Shown here piece by piece: positions 24,077 through 32,970 of a DNA stretch of 51,010 nt. The notes under the pieces were generated by a model. It was not told the DNA's origin. It saw only the letters and a program-made list of their open reading frames with translations, and searched no databases. Numbering within the stretch: the first letter of the stretch is position 1; each line of letters begins with the position of its first letter. This DNA comes from Clostridia bacterium (GTDB taxonomy: Bacteria; Bacillota_A; Clostridia; Oscillospirales; CAG-272), in NCBI GenBank assembly GCA_017626655.1, contig JAGAIH010000292.1:1-51010 (forward strand), read 5' to 3'. The translations under genes were made by a program, and so were the position numbers.

Positions 24077-26323
24077 TTACGAATCCGTCTCCATTTTGGA
24101 CATCTCCCTTTGAGCCATGACCAGGCCGTAGTAGATGCCGTGCTTTTCGATCAGCTCGTCGTGGGTGCCAACCTCGGCGATGCGGCCCTTGTCCAGCACC
24201 ACCAGTCTGGTGGCGTTGCGGAGGGTGGAGAGGCGGTGGGCGATGGCGATGGTGGTGCGGTTGGCGGAGAGGTTGGCCAGGGCGTCCTGGATCTGCTTTT
24301 CGGTCTCGGTATCCAGGGAGGCGGTGGCCTCGTCCAGGATCAGGATACGGGGATTGTGGAGCAGGGCGCGGGCGATGGCCACTCTCTGGCGCTCGCCCCC
24401 CGACAGGCTGAAGCCCCGCTCGCCCACCTTGGTGTTGTAGCCGTCGGGGAGCCTGGTGATGAACTCGTGGCACCCCGCCAGCTTGGAGACGGCGATGATC
24501 TCGTCGCGGGAGGCCGAGGGCTTGGCGTAGGCGATGTTCTGGTAGATGGTACCCGAGAACAGGAAGGTCTCCTGGAGTACCACACCGATCTGGGAGCGAA
24601 GGGACTCCTGGGAGTAGTCGCGGATATCAATGCCGTCCACGCAGATACTGCCGTCCTCCACATCGTACATACGCATGATGAGGTTGATGAGGGTGGACTT
24701 ACCCGTACCCGACTTCCCCACAAGACCGATGAACTCACCCGACTTGATGTGGATATCTACCTTGTGGAGTACCTCGCTTCCGCCCTCATAGCCGAAGGAG
24801 ACGCGGTTGATGTCGATATCCCCCTTGATGGGACGGTCCACCGACTGCTCCCCATCCGAAATCTCCACCTGCTCGTCCAGGATCTCGAAGATCTTGTTGG
24901 AGGCGGTGAGGAAGTGCATGGTGTGTCTCGGGATGGCGGCGATAGTCCGCAGGGGGCCGTAGATCATGCCCGCGTAGGAGGAGAACAGGGACATCTCGCC
25001 CAGGGTCATCTGACCGCCCAGGATCTTGTTGCCCACGTAGTACAGGATGATGAACTCACCGAAGCCCACAAAGAACTGCAAGAAGGGCATGAGGATGCTC
25101 CACATACAGTCGGCCTTTTCGGTGACGCTTCGCTCCTCCGCGGCGGCGGACTCAAACCGCTCGGTCTCCCGACTCTCCATACCGAAGGCCTTGACCACGC
25201 GGATGCCCGAGAAGATGTCGTGGAGCACGGCGTTGGTCTTGGCGGAGCATTGCCATCTGCGGTGGTAGAGCTTACGCATGGAGCCCCAGAAGAGGCGGAA
25301 GGAGATCACCACGAAGGGGGTGGGAAGCATGACCAGGAGGAAGAGCCGCACGTCGTACACCAGCATGACGATGCCCACGGCGAGGAACAGAAGGAGTTGC
25401 TCCAGGAGACTGGGGAGGTAGTTGATGAGGAAGTTTTGCACCTGGGAGGTGTCCCCCGACACGCGGTTCATGAGGTCGCCCGCGGTGCGCCGGGAGATCT
25501 TGGCGATGGACAGCTTCTGGATCTTCTCAAAGAGCAGGTTCCGCAGATCCACGATCATGCGGTTGCTGGCGTTGATGAGCAGGTGGCTCTTGACCATGGA
25601 CATCCCACGGATCACCAGCTGGACTCCCAGCATGGAGAGGATCACCAGCACAAAGGGAGTCAGCGCAATGCTCTCGGGGGCGGGACTCTTGATGTAGTCG
25701 TCCACCAGGATCTTGTTGATGTAGGGCAAAAAGAGGTTCAGACCGCTGACTACGAAGAACAGGGCCACCGAGCAGAACACGAAGCCCTTGTAGGGCTTGG
25801 CCATGTTCCAGAGCCGCTTGACCACCTTCTTCTTGCTGGCGCAGTGGACGCAGATGGTGGAGCCGGGGCGGTAGGGGCGGCCGCACTTGGGACAGCGGTT
25901 CGTGCCGTCCCCCTCTCCCTGCTTGAATTGCAATACCTTGCCGTCCTCCAGAAAGTAGTTCAGCCGCTTCAGGCTCTGAACGATCTGCCGCGAGGCACTC
26001 ATGTCGCTTCGGCAGAGCAGATGCACCGAGCCGTCGGACTTTGACACGTAGGACACGAAAATACAGCCCACCCCCGAGTCGGTCTTGATCTCGGATATCT
26101 CGGAAAGAGGCATTGCAAGGGTGATCTCCCCGTCGGTCACCAGCCGCAGAGTGGTCCGATCGGCGTAGAGGATGCCGTCGCACCGCCCCTCGGGACGGTT
26201 TGGATCCAGGTTGAACTGAAATATACAAAGGGCATTTTCGGGGCAGGCCTCGGGGATGAGAGGCCTCAGCCTTTCATAGAGGTCAAGGGGTTGACCTCCG
26301 CCTTTTTTTCTGTCTGTGAACAT
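24077..26323 (-). CDS. ABC exporter half-transporter with N-terminal zinc ribbon (second)
   Basis: This 748-residue protein has an unusual N-terminus. Residues about 20-130 form a beta-rich, PH-like region (DGILYADRTTLRLVTDGEI, VHLLCRSDMSASRQIVQSLK). A zinc ribbon CPKCGRPYRPGSTICVHC follows near 145-162. Then come six transmembrane helices of an exporter (LFFVVSGLNLFLPYINKILV and following) and a complete nucleotide-binding domain with Walker A GLVGKSGTGKST, signature LSGGERQRVAIARALL, Walker B ILILDEATASLD and the switch IAHRLS. Together with the homologous gene at 26889 and a DUF1854 protein between them, it probably forms a heterodimeric exporter. The substrate is unknown. Both partners keep the catalytic Glu. 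Confidence 0.9.
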   Translation of the reverse strand: MFTDRKKGGGQPLDLYERLRPLIPEACPENALCIFQFNLDPNRPEGRCDGILYADRTTLRLVTDGEITLAMPLSEISEIKTDSGVGCIFVSYVSKSDGSVHLLCRSDMSASRQIVQSLKRLNYFLEDGKVLQFKQGEGDGTNRCPKCGRPYRPGSTICVHCASKKKVVKRLWNMAKPYKGFVFCSVALFFVVSGLNLFLPYINKILVDDYIKSPAPESIALTPFVLVILSMLGVQLVIRGMSMVKSHLLINASNRMIVDLRNLLFEKIQKLSIAKISRRTAGDLMNRVSGDTSQVQNFLINYLPSLLEQLLLFLAVGIVMLVYDVRLFLLVMLPTPFVVISFRLFWGSMRKLYHRRWQCSAKTNAVLHDIFSGIRVVKAFGMESRETERFESAAAEERSVTEKADCMWSILMPFLQFFVGFGEFIILYYVGNKILGGQMTLGEMSLFSSYAGMIYGPLRTIAAIPRHTMHFLTASNKIFEILDEQVEISDGEQSVDRPIKGDIDINRVSFGYEGGSEVLHKVDIHIKSGEFIGLVGKSGTGKSTLINLIMRMYDVEDGSICVDGIDIRDYSQESLRSQIGVVLQETFLFSGTIYQNIAYAKPSASRDEIIAVSKLAGCHEFITRLPDGYNTKVGERGFSLSGGERQRVAIARALLHNPRILILDEATASLDTETEKQIQDALANLSANRTTIAIAHRLSTLRNATRLVVLDKGRIAEVGTHDELIEKHGIYYGLVMAQREMSKMETDS

Positions 26324-26342
26324 TCGGAAAATGTCCTTTCTA

Positions 26343-26873
26343 TTACAAATAAAGCTCGATACGGCGGTAGCTCTTGCGGTCCAGGGCGGCCACGCTCTCG
26401 ATGACGAAGCGGTTGCCGTCCACGTCCAGGAGAATGAGGCTGTCCTCTCCCCGCTTGACGATGTTGCGGAAGGTATCCTGCATGGTAAAGTTCAGGACGC
26501 GGCCGTCGGTCAAAGTCACCCTCCAGTAGGAGAAGCCGTAGCGTTCCTTCAGCCCCTCAATGGAGGCCACGGTGGGGGCGTAGTACTTGCGCTCCAGCTC
26601 GGTCTTCAGGAGCGCGGCGGTTGCCTCATCGAAATCCGCGATATCGTAGATGAGTCCGACCTCCTTGCTGTCCTCCCCCATGACCGAGACGTAGCTCCAC
26701 AGAAGCTCGAAGGGGAAATCTCTGTGGAGGAAAACGCGGTCGTGGGTCTTCTCCCCGTTCTCATCGGTATAGGTCATGGCCAGAAAGCCGTTTTTCATGA
26801 AGAATCTGGTATTGGCGGGATCCAAGCGTTGAATCTGCGCCGCCTTTTGCAGGGTGATCTCATTGACTGCCAT
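26343..26873 (-). CDS. DUF1854 protein between two ABC exporter genes
   Basis: This 176-residue cytoplasmic protein matches the DUF1854 pattern: an N-terminal LDPANTRFFMKNGFLAMTY, the FPFELLWSYVSVMGED block, then LKTELERKYYAPTVASIEGLKERYGFSYWRVTL and a beta-rich end RVLNFTMQDTFRNIVKRGEDSLILLDVDGNRF. DUF1854 proteins are known beside ABC transporters, notably in proteobacterial loci annotated as linked to cyanophycin metabolism, where their role is not established. It sits between two exporter halves with gaps of 15 and 19 bp. That placement suggests an accessory or regulatory subunit. The family match is from memory of its motifs and should be checked. Confidence 0.8.
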   Translation of the reverse strand: MAVNEITLQKAAQIQRLDPANTRFFMKNGFLAMTYTDENGEKTHDRVFLHRDFPFELLWSYVSVMGEDSKEVGLIYDIADFDEATAALLKTELERKYYAPTVASIEGLKERYGFSYWRVTLTDGRVLNFTMQDTFRNIVKRGEDSLILLDVDGNRFVIESVAALDRKSYRRIELYL

Positions 26874-26888
26874 GTGGTGTTTCCTTTC

Positions 26889-29189
26889 TCATTCGGTGAT
26901 GCCCGCGTTCTTCAACGCCTCGGCCTGGAGGGTATACAGCTTTTTGTACACGCCCTCCTCCTTGTCCAAAAGCTCCTTATGGGTGCCTTCCTCGGCTACC
27001 TTGCCGTGCTCGATGACGATAAGCTTGTCGGCGTCCCGCAGGGTGGAGAGGCGGTGGGCGATCATGATGGTGGTCTTGCCGCGGGTGAGGACGCTGAGGG
27101 CGTTCTGGATCAGCTTCTCGGTCTCGGTGTCCATGGCCGCGGTGGCCTCGTCCAAAATCAGGATCTTGGGGTCCCGCAAAATGGCGCGGGCGATGGAGAT
27201 CCGCTGGCGCTCGCCCCCCGACAGGTCCTTGTAGCCGAAGCCGATCCTGGTGTTGTAGCCATCGGGGAGACGGATGATGAAATCGTGGGCACCCGCGCAC
27301 TTAGCGGCGCGGATGACGTCCTCGTAGGTGGCCTCGGGCTTGGCGTAGCGGATGTTATCCAGGATGGTGCCGATGAACAGGTAGGTCTCCTGGGAGACGA
27401 TGGCGATGTTGTCGTAGAGGGCGGAGAAGGACAGGTCCTTCACGTTGATGCCATCGATCAGCACCTCGCCCTCGTCGCAGTCGTAGAGGCGGATGATGAG
27501 GTTGGCGATGGTGCTTTTCCCCGCGCCCGTGTGGCCTACGATGCCCAGGATATGGCCCTCCTCGATGGAAAAGCTGACATTGTCGATGATCTTGCGGTTC
27601 TTGGCGTAGGAGAAATCCACTCCCTTGAACTCCACGGAGCCCTTGATCTCCTCGGGGGTGATGGCATCCTCCCGTTCGGTGATGTCGGGCTTGGTGTCCA
27701 GGATCTCAAAGAGTCGTTGGAGGGCGTTGGAGGCTGAGGCCGTCCAGTCGATCATATTCGAGAAGAAGCCCATGGGGCTGTAGATCATGTTGACGTAGGC
27801 GGTGAAGGTCAGAAGCTCGCCGTAGGTGAAGTCCCCGTACCCCCGAATGACCATCCAGCCGCCCACGCCCAGGGCGATGATGTTACCGAGATACAGGATG
27901 ATCCCCGCGAAGGGGTAGGAGTAGTTGTTGAACAGGGCCAGCTTGCGGTTGCTCATGGCCAGGCGAGAGCTGCTCCTGTGGAAGCGGTCGATCTCCTCCT
28001 CCTCCTTGGAGAAGGCCTTGACCACCCGCACGCCCGACAGGACGTCGGCGAGCAGGGAGTTCATGCCGCGGGCGCTGGAGTAGTTGCGGGCGTGGTACTT
28101 GGCGCTGGTGCGGTAGAACCTGCGGAGCACCAGGAAGAAGATGGGAATGGTGATGAGGGACAGGGCCGCCAACAGGGGGTTCATGGTGAACAGGATGACG
28201 CAGAGCACGGCCACCTGGACGATGTTGATGAGGAAGTAGGGGACGCCGTCGCAGAAGAAGCCGTAGATGGTGTTGGCGTCGTTGTTGACCTGGGTCATGA
28301 GTCCGCCTGTCTGCCGGCCGTTGAAGAAGCCCAGGGACAGCCGCTCGATGGCCCCGAAGATGGTCATTTTCAGGTCGAAGACCACTCTGGCCGAGATCTT
28401 GGAGGTGATGTAGCCGTTGACGACGTTGGCCAGCTGGGACACAAGCTTGGTCCCCACCACGATGGTGATGACCAGCAGAATCTGGCCATAGAACTTGCCC
28501 TCGATATCCAGGACCTCGTCGTAGAAGAAGCCGCTGGAGAAGTAGGGGGCCAGGATGCCCGTGGCGGTCAGCAGCACCAGGGAGGCGATCATGATGAAGA
28601 GGTAGGCCTTGTACTTCAGAAGGAAGACCGAGAAGCGTTGGAAGAGCTTGCCCTTCTCCATACAGCGGGGGCAGATCCTGCGGTTTCGGTCGGGGTACCG
28701 CATCCCGCACTTGGGACAGCACAGGCGGGCGGGATCGTCGTCGGGATCCACGGTGAAGCCCTGCTCGGTGAGCTCACCTCTCTGGAGCTTGCCCAGGTAC
28801 TTGATGAACAGGAGGACGGAATTCTTGCAGAAGTTGGACATGGCGGTAAGGAATACGTACTCCCCGTCCCGGGTCTTGGCCGTAAGGCGAGCGCCCGACA
28901 GAAGCTCCTCCAGGAGGAAGTCCTTCAGCTCGGAGAGGGGGTATTCCCGCCAGTCGGTCTCGTTCCACACCCGGTCCAGCCCGCCCTTGGCGCGGTTCTC
29001 GCGGGAGACCAGCCCCACGGTCCCCGACAGGATATACAGGGTATCGGCGGTGGCGATCAGGTAGGTGTCGCAGTAGGTATGCCCGCGGTCCATATCGCAG
29101 TAGGCGGTCAGGTACACGGCATCCCACGCCACCCCCTTATCCGCTAGGGCTCCGCGTATGTGTACGGGGATCTTATCTATTTCAAACAT
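26889..29189 (-). CDS. ABC exporter half-transporter with N-terminal zinc ribbon (first)
   Basis: This 766-residue partner of the exporter at 24077 has the same architecture. A PH-like N-terminus (CDTYLIATADTLYILSGT, EYPLSELKDFLLEELLSG) is followed by a zinc ribbon CPKCGMRYPDRNRRICPRC near residues 150-168. Then come a six-helix membrane domain (LFIMIASLVLLTATGILAPYF and following) and an ATPase domain with Walker A GIVGHTGAGKST, signature LSGGERQRISIARAIL, Walker B ILILDEATAAMD and IAHRLS. Family knowledge says such half-transporters pair to export drugs, lipids or peptides. The ribbon and PH-like fusion is uncommon and is shared by both halves. The gene follows a MarR regulator by 37 bp. 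Confidence 0.9.
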   Translation of the reverse strand: MFEIDKIPVHIRGALADKGVAWDAVYLTAYCDMDRGHTYCDTYLIATADTLYILSGTVGLVSRENRAKGGLDRVWNETDWREYPLSELKDFLLEELLSGARLTAKTRDGEYVFLTAMSNFCKNSVLLFIKYLGKLQRGELTEQGFTVDPDDDPARLCCPKCGMRYPDRNRRICPRCMEKGKLFQRFSVFLLKYKAYLFIMIASLVLLTATGILAPYFSSGFFYDEVLDIEGKFYGQILLVITIVVGTKLVSQLANVVNGYITSKISARVVFDLKMTIFGAIERLSLGFFNGRQTGGLMTQVNNDANTIYGFFCDGVPYFLINIVQVAVLCVILFTMNPLLAALSLITIPIFFLVLRRFYRTSAKYHARNYSSARGMNSLLADVLSGVRVVKAFSKEEEEIDRFHRSSSRLAMSNRKLALFNNYSYPFAGIILYLGNIIALGVGGWMVIRGYGDFTYGELLTFTAYVNMIYSPMGFFSNMIDWTASASNALQRLFEILDTKPDITEREDAITPEEIKGSVEFKGVDFSYAKNRKIIDNVSFSIEEGHILGIVGHTGAGKSTIANLIIRLYDCDEGEVLIDGINVKDLSFSALYDNIAIVSQETYLFIGTILDNIRYAKPEATYEDVIRAAKCAGAHDFIIRLPDGYNTRIGFGYKDLSGGERQRISIARAILRDPKILILDEATAAMDTETEKLIQNALSVLTRGKTTIMIAHRLSTLRDADKLIVIEHGKVAEEGTHKELLDKEEGVYKKLYTLQAEALKNAGITE

Positions 29190-29226
29190 AGGCGTGACAG
29201 CTCCTTTTTTGATTGATTCCGATGGT

Positions 29227-29646
29227 TCAGTCCAGTCCCATCATCTTGCGGAGAAGGCGCACCAGCTCCAGCCGCTCCTCCTCGGAGAGGTTGCTTGTCA
29301 GCTCGGCCTCCAGCTTCTCCCCCACCGCGTAAAGGGTGGGCTTCATGCCGTAGCCCGCCTCGGTGGGCTCAATGAAGCGGGAGTGGGGGTTGTCGGGGTT
29401 CTCCCGATACCGCACCAGGCCCTTCTTCTCCAGGTTCTGCAGGATGCCGATGGTCGTGGGATGGGACATGGAGAAGAACCGCTCCAGATCCACGGTGCGG
29501 ACCCCTTGGCCGTCGTTCCGATACAGGTATTTCATGACTCGGTACTGGGAGTGGGTCAGATCGTACTCCTCCAGCTCGGCGTTGATGTTCTTATCGAATT
29601 CCAGCGCGGCCTTCTTGATCAGAATGGTGGCTTTGTTCGGTCCCAT
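29227..29646 (-). CDS. MarR-family transcriptional regulator
   Basis: This 139-residue winged-helix regulator starts at 29646, preferred over the longer frame at 29709 because AAAGGAG lies 6 bp before it and the promoter overlaps the longer one. It has the family core: an N-terminal dimerisation helix, YDLTHSQYRVMKYLYRND, the recognition region VDLERFFSMSHPTTIGILQNLEKKG and the wing LVRYRENPDNPHSRFIEPTEAG. MarR proteins commonly repress exporter operons and release DNA on binding phenolic or amphipathic ligands. Here it is the first gene of an operon with the zinc-ribbon ABC pair, so autoregulated control of export is the natural reading. Confidence 0.9.
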   Translation of the reverse strand: MGPNKATILIKKAALEFDKNINAELEEYDLTHSQYRVMKYLYRNDGQGVRTVDLERFFSMSHPTTIGILQNLEKKGLVRYRENPDNPHSRFIEPTEAGYGMKPTLYAVGEKLEAELTSNLSEEERLELVRLLRKMMGLD

Positions 29647-29680
29647 GTCGTTCTCCTTTGTGACTTCGTAGGATACGACC

Positions 29681-29709
29681 ATTGTAGCACAGGATAGGGG
29701 AATTGTCAA
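29681..29709 (-). promoter_or_regulatory. Promoter of the MarR/ABC exporter operon
   Basis: On the minus strand TTGACA (29704-29709) and TACAAT (29681-29686) are 17 bp apart, 34 bp before the MarR start codon. Confidence 0.88.
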
Positions 29710-29813
29710 GAGCCGTGCGGTTTATTTGCCCATTTTTGCGGTTGGATCCGATCAATAAAAAAGATCCGAACCAAACACAGGGTACTGCGGCCTGATCCTG
29801 TCGAGACATGACA

Positions 29814-29854
29814 ACATTATGTAAAAAAAACACTTGCATTTGTTGACATTATGT
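29814..29854. promoter_or_regulatory. Paired ACATTATGT sites at the RyR promoter
   Basis: ACATTATGT occurs at 29814-29822 and 29846-29854, 32 bp apart, about three helical turns. Each copy is nearly palindromic (ACAT-T-ATGT). The second lies in the promoter spacer, so the pair looks like an operator. Confidence 0.45.
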
Positions 29855-29862
29855 GCTACAAT
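29834..29862 (+). promoter_or_regulatory. Promoter of the RyR-domain gene
   Basis: TTGCAT (29834-29839) and TACAAT (29857-29862) are 17 bp apart. The leader to the ATG at 30040 is about 170 nt. Confidence 0.7.
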
Positions 29863-30039
29863 AGGATCAGGGTGATGCCCCGCCGTGTCCATTCCGGCTC
29901 AGGTTTCCGCATCCCCAACGAGGCGAGGAGCGCATAGATCTTCTCTTTTCGTCATAAGCCGTCTATGGAAGATAGCCTCATGTGCGCGGTTGGCATTCGC
30001 TATCTCAAAAAACAATCGCGACAGCATCAAGGAGTATTC

Positions 30040-32304
30040 ATGTTTATCATCTTCTCCAAGTACACGCTCCCCTCCATAGCCTGTATTTTGTTTTTGCTGA
30101 CCTGCATAATTGTATGGCTGATCAAGATCTGTAAGAAAACGCCCTCTCAAAGAATCGAATTTATCCGCAAACTCAAAAAAGGAAATTGCGCCATCGTGTA
30201 TTTGGCCGCGATTCCCCTGTACATATTCGGTTATCTGCACGCCGGCAAAGATTGGCTGGAGACGATCTTTGGGTCCATCAGCAAGACCATGACTTTGGTC
30301 GTATTGCGTTATGATACCACACCGATTCAAACGTTACTGGATCTTGATCCCGTATATATGTTTGCCGTTTACTTTTGCTTTGTCGTGGTGGCTATCCATG
30401 CCGTTCTATTTGTCTTTTCCCTGGCCTATCAAAGAGTCGGCGAAAAGTGGCGTGTAAAGTGTTGGTCCCGAAGCAGAAAGGAAAAGCTCTTGCTCGTGGG
30501 ATTGAACTCGGAAAACCTCGCCATTTACAAATCGGAAAAGAAACGCAAGGCCTTGCTTCTGGATGATATTTCCGACAAAGAAAAAACCTCCCTGTTCGCA
30601 AAAAGAATCACTTACCTATCCAAGCACGCCGACGTCAACAGCAGGAAGCGCCGCAGAAGCAACTTTGAATCAAGAAATGAAATCGAAGACTACTGCTGCG
30701 AGCTATTTGAAAAAACGGCAACCCGTAAAAAGAGTTCCTGCGTGATCATCATCAATACGCAGGACGACGAGACCAATATCGCTCTCTGCCACAAGATCAT
30801 CGCTTGCTCCGATCGGGTTTTCCGTGGGAAGGACAAGCAAGCCATCGCTCAAACAATCTCACGGGTGCAGGTATACGTTTTCGGCAAACCCGCCCACGAA
30901 ACCGTATACGACAGCATCGTAGAATCCTCAAACGGCTGCATTCACTATCTGAACAAGTATCGCCAGATCGCCATTGACTTCATAAACAGATACCCTCTCA
31001 CCCAATTCATGACCAGGAAGCAGCTCAACTACAAAACCTCCCTCCTGCGTGAAGGGATAAACGTCAACGTAGCTATGATCGGATTCGGCAAAACCAACCA
31101 GCAGATCTTCCTCACCTCCGTAGCCAATAACCAATTCATGACCGAGAAGGACGGGAAAATGGTTCTGAAGCCGATCAATTACCACATTTTTGACAAGCAA
31201 AACGCCGATAGCAACAAGAATCTGAATCATAGCTACCGCCGTTTCCAAAATGAATTCAAGGATGAGATCGAAAAGCAGCAGAATAGCGGAGGCGAACAGC
31301 CGTATCTACCCTTCCCTATGCTATCATCCACCATCACACCGCCTCACGTTCTGGATGTGAATGATCCCGAATTTTATGCCGAGATCCGCAATGCCCTTTT
31401 GGAAAAGAACAGCTTTAACTACATTGTTATTGCTTTCGGCACCGATCTTGAGAATCTGGACATGGCGCAAAAACTCCTTGTAAAAAAGCAAGAATGGGGG
31501 CTCAGTGACACCTACGTTTTCGTTAAGGTAAGAAGCGGTAACTGTTCGCACAAGATATTCCAAAGAGATGACTGTTTCCTGATTGGCGATGAAAAGCAGG
31601 TGGTCTATCATATCGACCGAATCGTCAACGATACCATCACAAGTATGGCGATGATGCGAAACAGAATCTACGCGCTGGAATATGAAATCACATCCAGACC
31701 CAACAAGATGCTTGTGGAACCTATTGAGCTGGTGTACGCGAGAGCCAATTGTGATTGGTACATAAAAAAGACCCAGACAGAGCGGGAATCCAATCTGTAC
31801 GCCTGTCTCAGCCTACGCTCCAAGATGCATCTGATGGGCTTGGATTATATTCGGGCGGACGAGAAGGAGCCCAATAAGCCGCTGAGCGAGAAGCAGTACC
31901 TGAAGCATTATGCCGGCGACAATCCGCCGATTGTCACCGACGACGTGGCTGATGGCAAAGCAATCATTGAGTACGACACCAATTTCAAGGAATCACGCAG
32001 AAAGACCATGGCCATCTACGAGCACTACCGCTGGAACTCCTTCATGTTCAGCAAGGGATTTGTCCCTGCCAGCAAGGCGGAAATCCGAGCCGATACCAAG
32101 CAGAACGGAAAAGATTATTCCTTACGCAGGCACGGAAATCTGACAACCTTTGAGGGCTTGGTGGAATTCAGAAGACTGATTGCTGCGCGAGACAAGCGGG
32201 AAGAGTGTGAAACCGACGTGATCAAGTACGATTATCAGATTCTGGATGACGCTTACTGGTTGCTGACCCGGAATAATTTCCAGATCGTGAACAGAGGGAA
32301 ATAA
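30040..32304 (+). CDS. Membrane protein with Rossmann-like and RyR-like domains
   Basis: This 754-residue protein starts at 30040, behind AAGGAG; the longer frame at 29965 has no site. Three hydrophobic segments lie at about residues 5-30, 50-70 and 108-135. Two Rossmann-like cores follow: KLLLVGLNSENLAIY near 150 and VNVAMIGFGKTNQQI near 345, resembling TrkA-N/RCK-type NAD-binding folds. Near 670 a MAIYEHYRWNSFMFSKGF segment and RRHGNLTTFEGLVEF resemble the ryanodine-receptor (RyR) repeat, whose hallmark is an EHxRW helix. RyR domains in bacteria occur in predicted nucleotide-signalling and conflict systems, and TrkA-N/RyR pairings are known. Base composition is clearly more A/T-rich than the neighbours, suggesting transfer. 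The gene is alone. A nucleotide-gated membrane sensor or effector is an inference. Confidence 0.7.
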   Translation: MFIIFSKYTLPSIACILFLLTCIIVWLIKICKKTPSQRIEFIRKLKKGNCAIVYLAAIPLYIFGYLHAGKDWLETIFGSISKTMTLVVLRYDTTPIQTLLDLDPVYMFAVYFCFVVVAIHAVLFVFSLAYQRVGEKWRVKCWSRSRKEKLLLVGLNSENLAIYKSEKKRKALLLDDISDKEKTSLFAKRITYLSKHADVNSRKRRRSNFESRNEIEDYCCELFEKTATRKKSSCVIIINTQDDETNIALCHKIIACSDRVFRGKDKQAIAQTISRVQVYVFGKPAHETVYDSIVESSNGCIHYLNKYRQIAIDFINRYPLTQFMTRKQLNYKTSLLREGINVNVAMIGFGKTNQQIFLTSVANNQFMTEKDGKMVLKPINYHIFDKQNADSNKNLNHSYRRFQNEFKDEIEKQQNSGGEQPYLPFPMLSSTITPPHVLDVNDPEFYAEIRNALLEKNSFNYIVIAFGTDLENLDMAQKLLVKKQEWGLSDTYVFVKVRSGNCSHKIFQRDDCFLIGDEKQVVYHIDRIVNDTITSMAMMRNRIYALEYEITSRPNKMLVEPIELVYARANCDWYIKKTQTERESNLYACLSLRSKMHLMGLDYIRADEKEPNKPLSEKQYLKHYAGDNPPIVTDDVADGKAIIEYDTNFKESRRKTMAIYEHYRWNSFMFSKGFVPASKAEIRADTKQNGKDYSLRRHGNLTTFEGLVEFRRLIAARDKREECETDVIKYDYQILDDAYWLLTRNNFQIVNRGK

Positions 32305-32628
32305 TCAGCCTTTGCGGTTTGGATTCATATCTGTCTGTAGCTTCGCGAACACACTTTTCCGTCAAGTCGCATCGGAACACCGATCGAACGTGATCATGCC
32401 TTTTGACGCGCCAAAAGGTCAAATGATCGCAGGATCCGCCGGATAGCCCACCCTGATTTCCTGATAACCCGGTGCGTCCGCAGCCGTTCCGGTTCGTTGC
32501 CGCGCGTAGCCCCTTCTGTCTCTGCGCCCTTACGGGGAAGCGCCCGTCTTTGAAAGTTTTCATCTTCGGGTACTGTCCGGGCGAAATTTTGGGCTGAGTC
32601 ATTAACTCCCCCCTAAATCAAAAAAAGG

Positions 32629-32672
32629 GGTTGCTTCATAGCATGAACAAATTGTGAACGCTATGTGCAACC
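32629..32672. other. Strong stem-loop inside the inverted-end element
   Basis: GGTTGC-CATAGC (32629-32642) pairs with GCTATG-GCAACC (32660-32672), 12 paired bases interrupted by small bulges, with a loop of 17 nt. Confidence 0.55.
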
Positions 32673-32675
32673 ATA

Positions 32676-32720
32676 ACAAAAAACCAAGGTCAAATCAGTC
32701 GATTGATCTTGGTTTTTTGT
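32676..32720 (+). terminator. Long terminator-like hairpin
   Basis: ACAAAAAACCAAGGTCAA and TTGATCTTGGTTTTTTGT pair almost fully, with T and A runs in both arms. It may end the RyR transcript, about 375 bp after its stop codon. Confidence 0.6.
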
Positions 32721-32970
32721 TGCTCTTTTACAGATGAAAAGTCAAATAATTCAAGAGGTGATCGAGGATCTGTTTTACCAAAACCGCACGAAAAAAGAAA
32801 GAATTGCTCCCGAGTTGTTCCCTTTGAACGCTTCTTAGTCCAATTCTCCATAACTAAATACTATTTCAAAAAGCAAGGATTTTGACCATCCTTCTTTTGC
32901 TATACTCTTTTTCCCTTTTTCGGGGCTTTTTCTTTTGTTTGGGCTTAAACTTGTAGACTTGCATTGCAAA

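Larger units (their letters stand above)
29710..30039. other. A/T-rich regulatory gap before the RyR gene
   Basis: This 330-bp stretch has no gene. It holds an imperfect GGTTGGATC/GATCCGAACC hairpin near 29745-29780, two copies of ACATTATGT, the promoter at 29834-29862 and a leader of about 170 nt. The shift to A/T-rich sequence begins here. Confidence 0.6.

Noticed and set aside
21911..26044. Two long plus-strand frames (718 and 644 codons) opposite GH95 and the ABC gene
   Set aside because: They are codon-bias shadows; the minus-strand proteins have complete family motifs.
32222..32602. 126-codon minus-strand frame after the RyR gene
   Set aside because: It overlaps the RyR coding end, begins in the inverted repeat, and has no start signals or domain.
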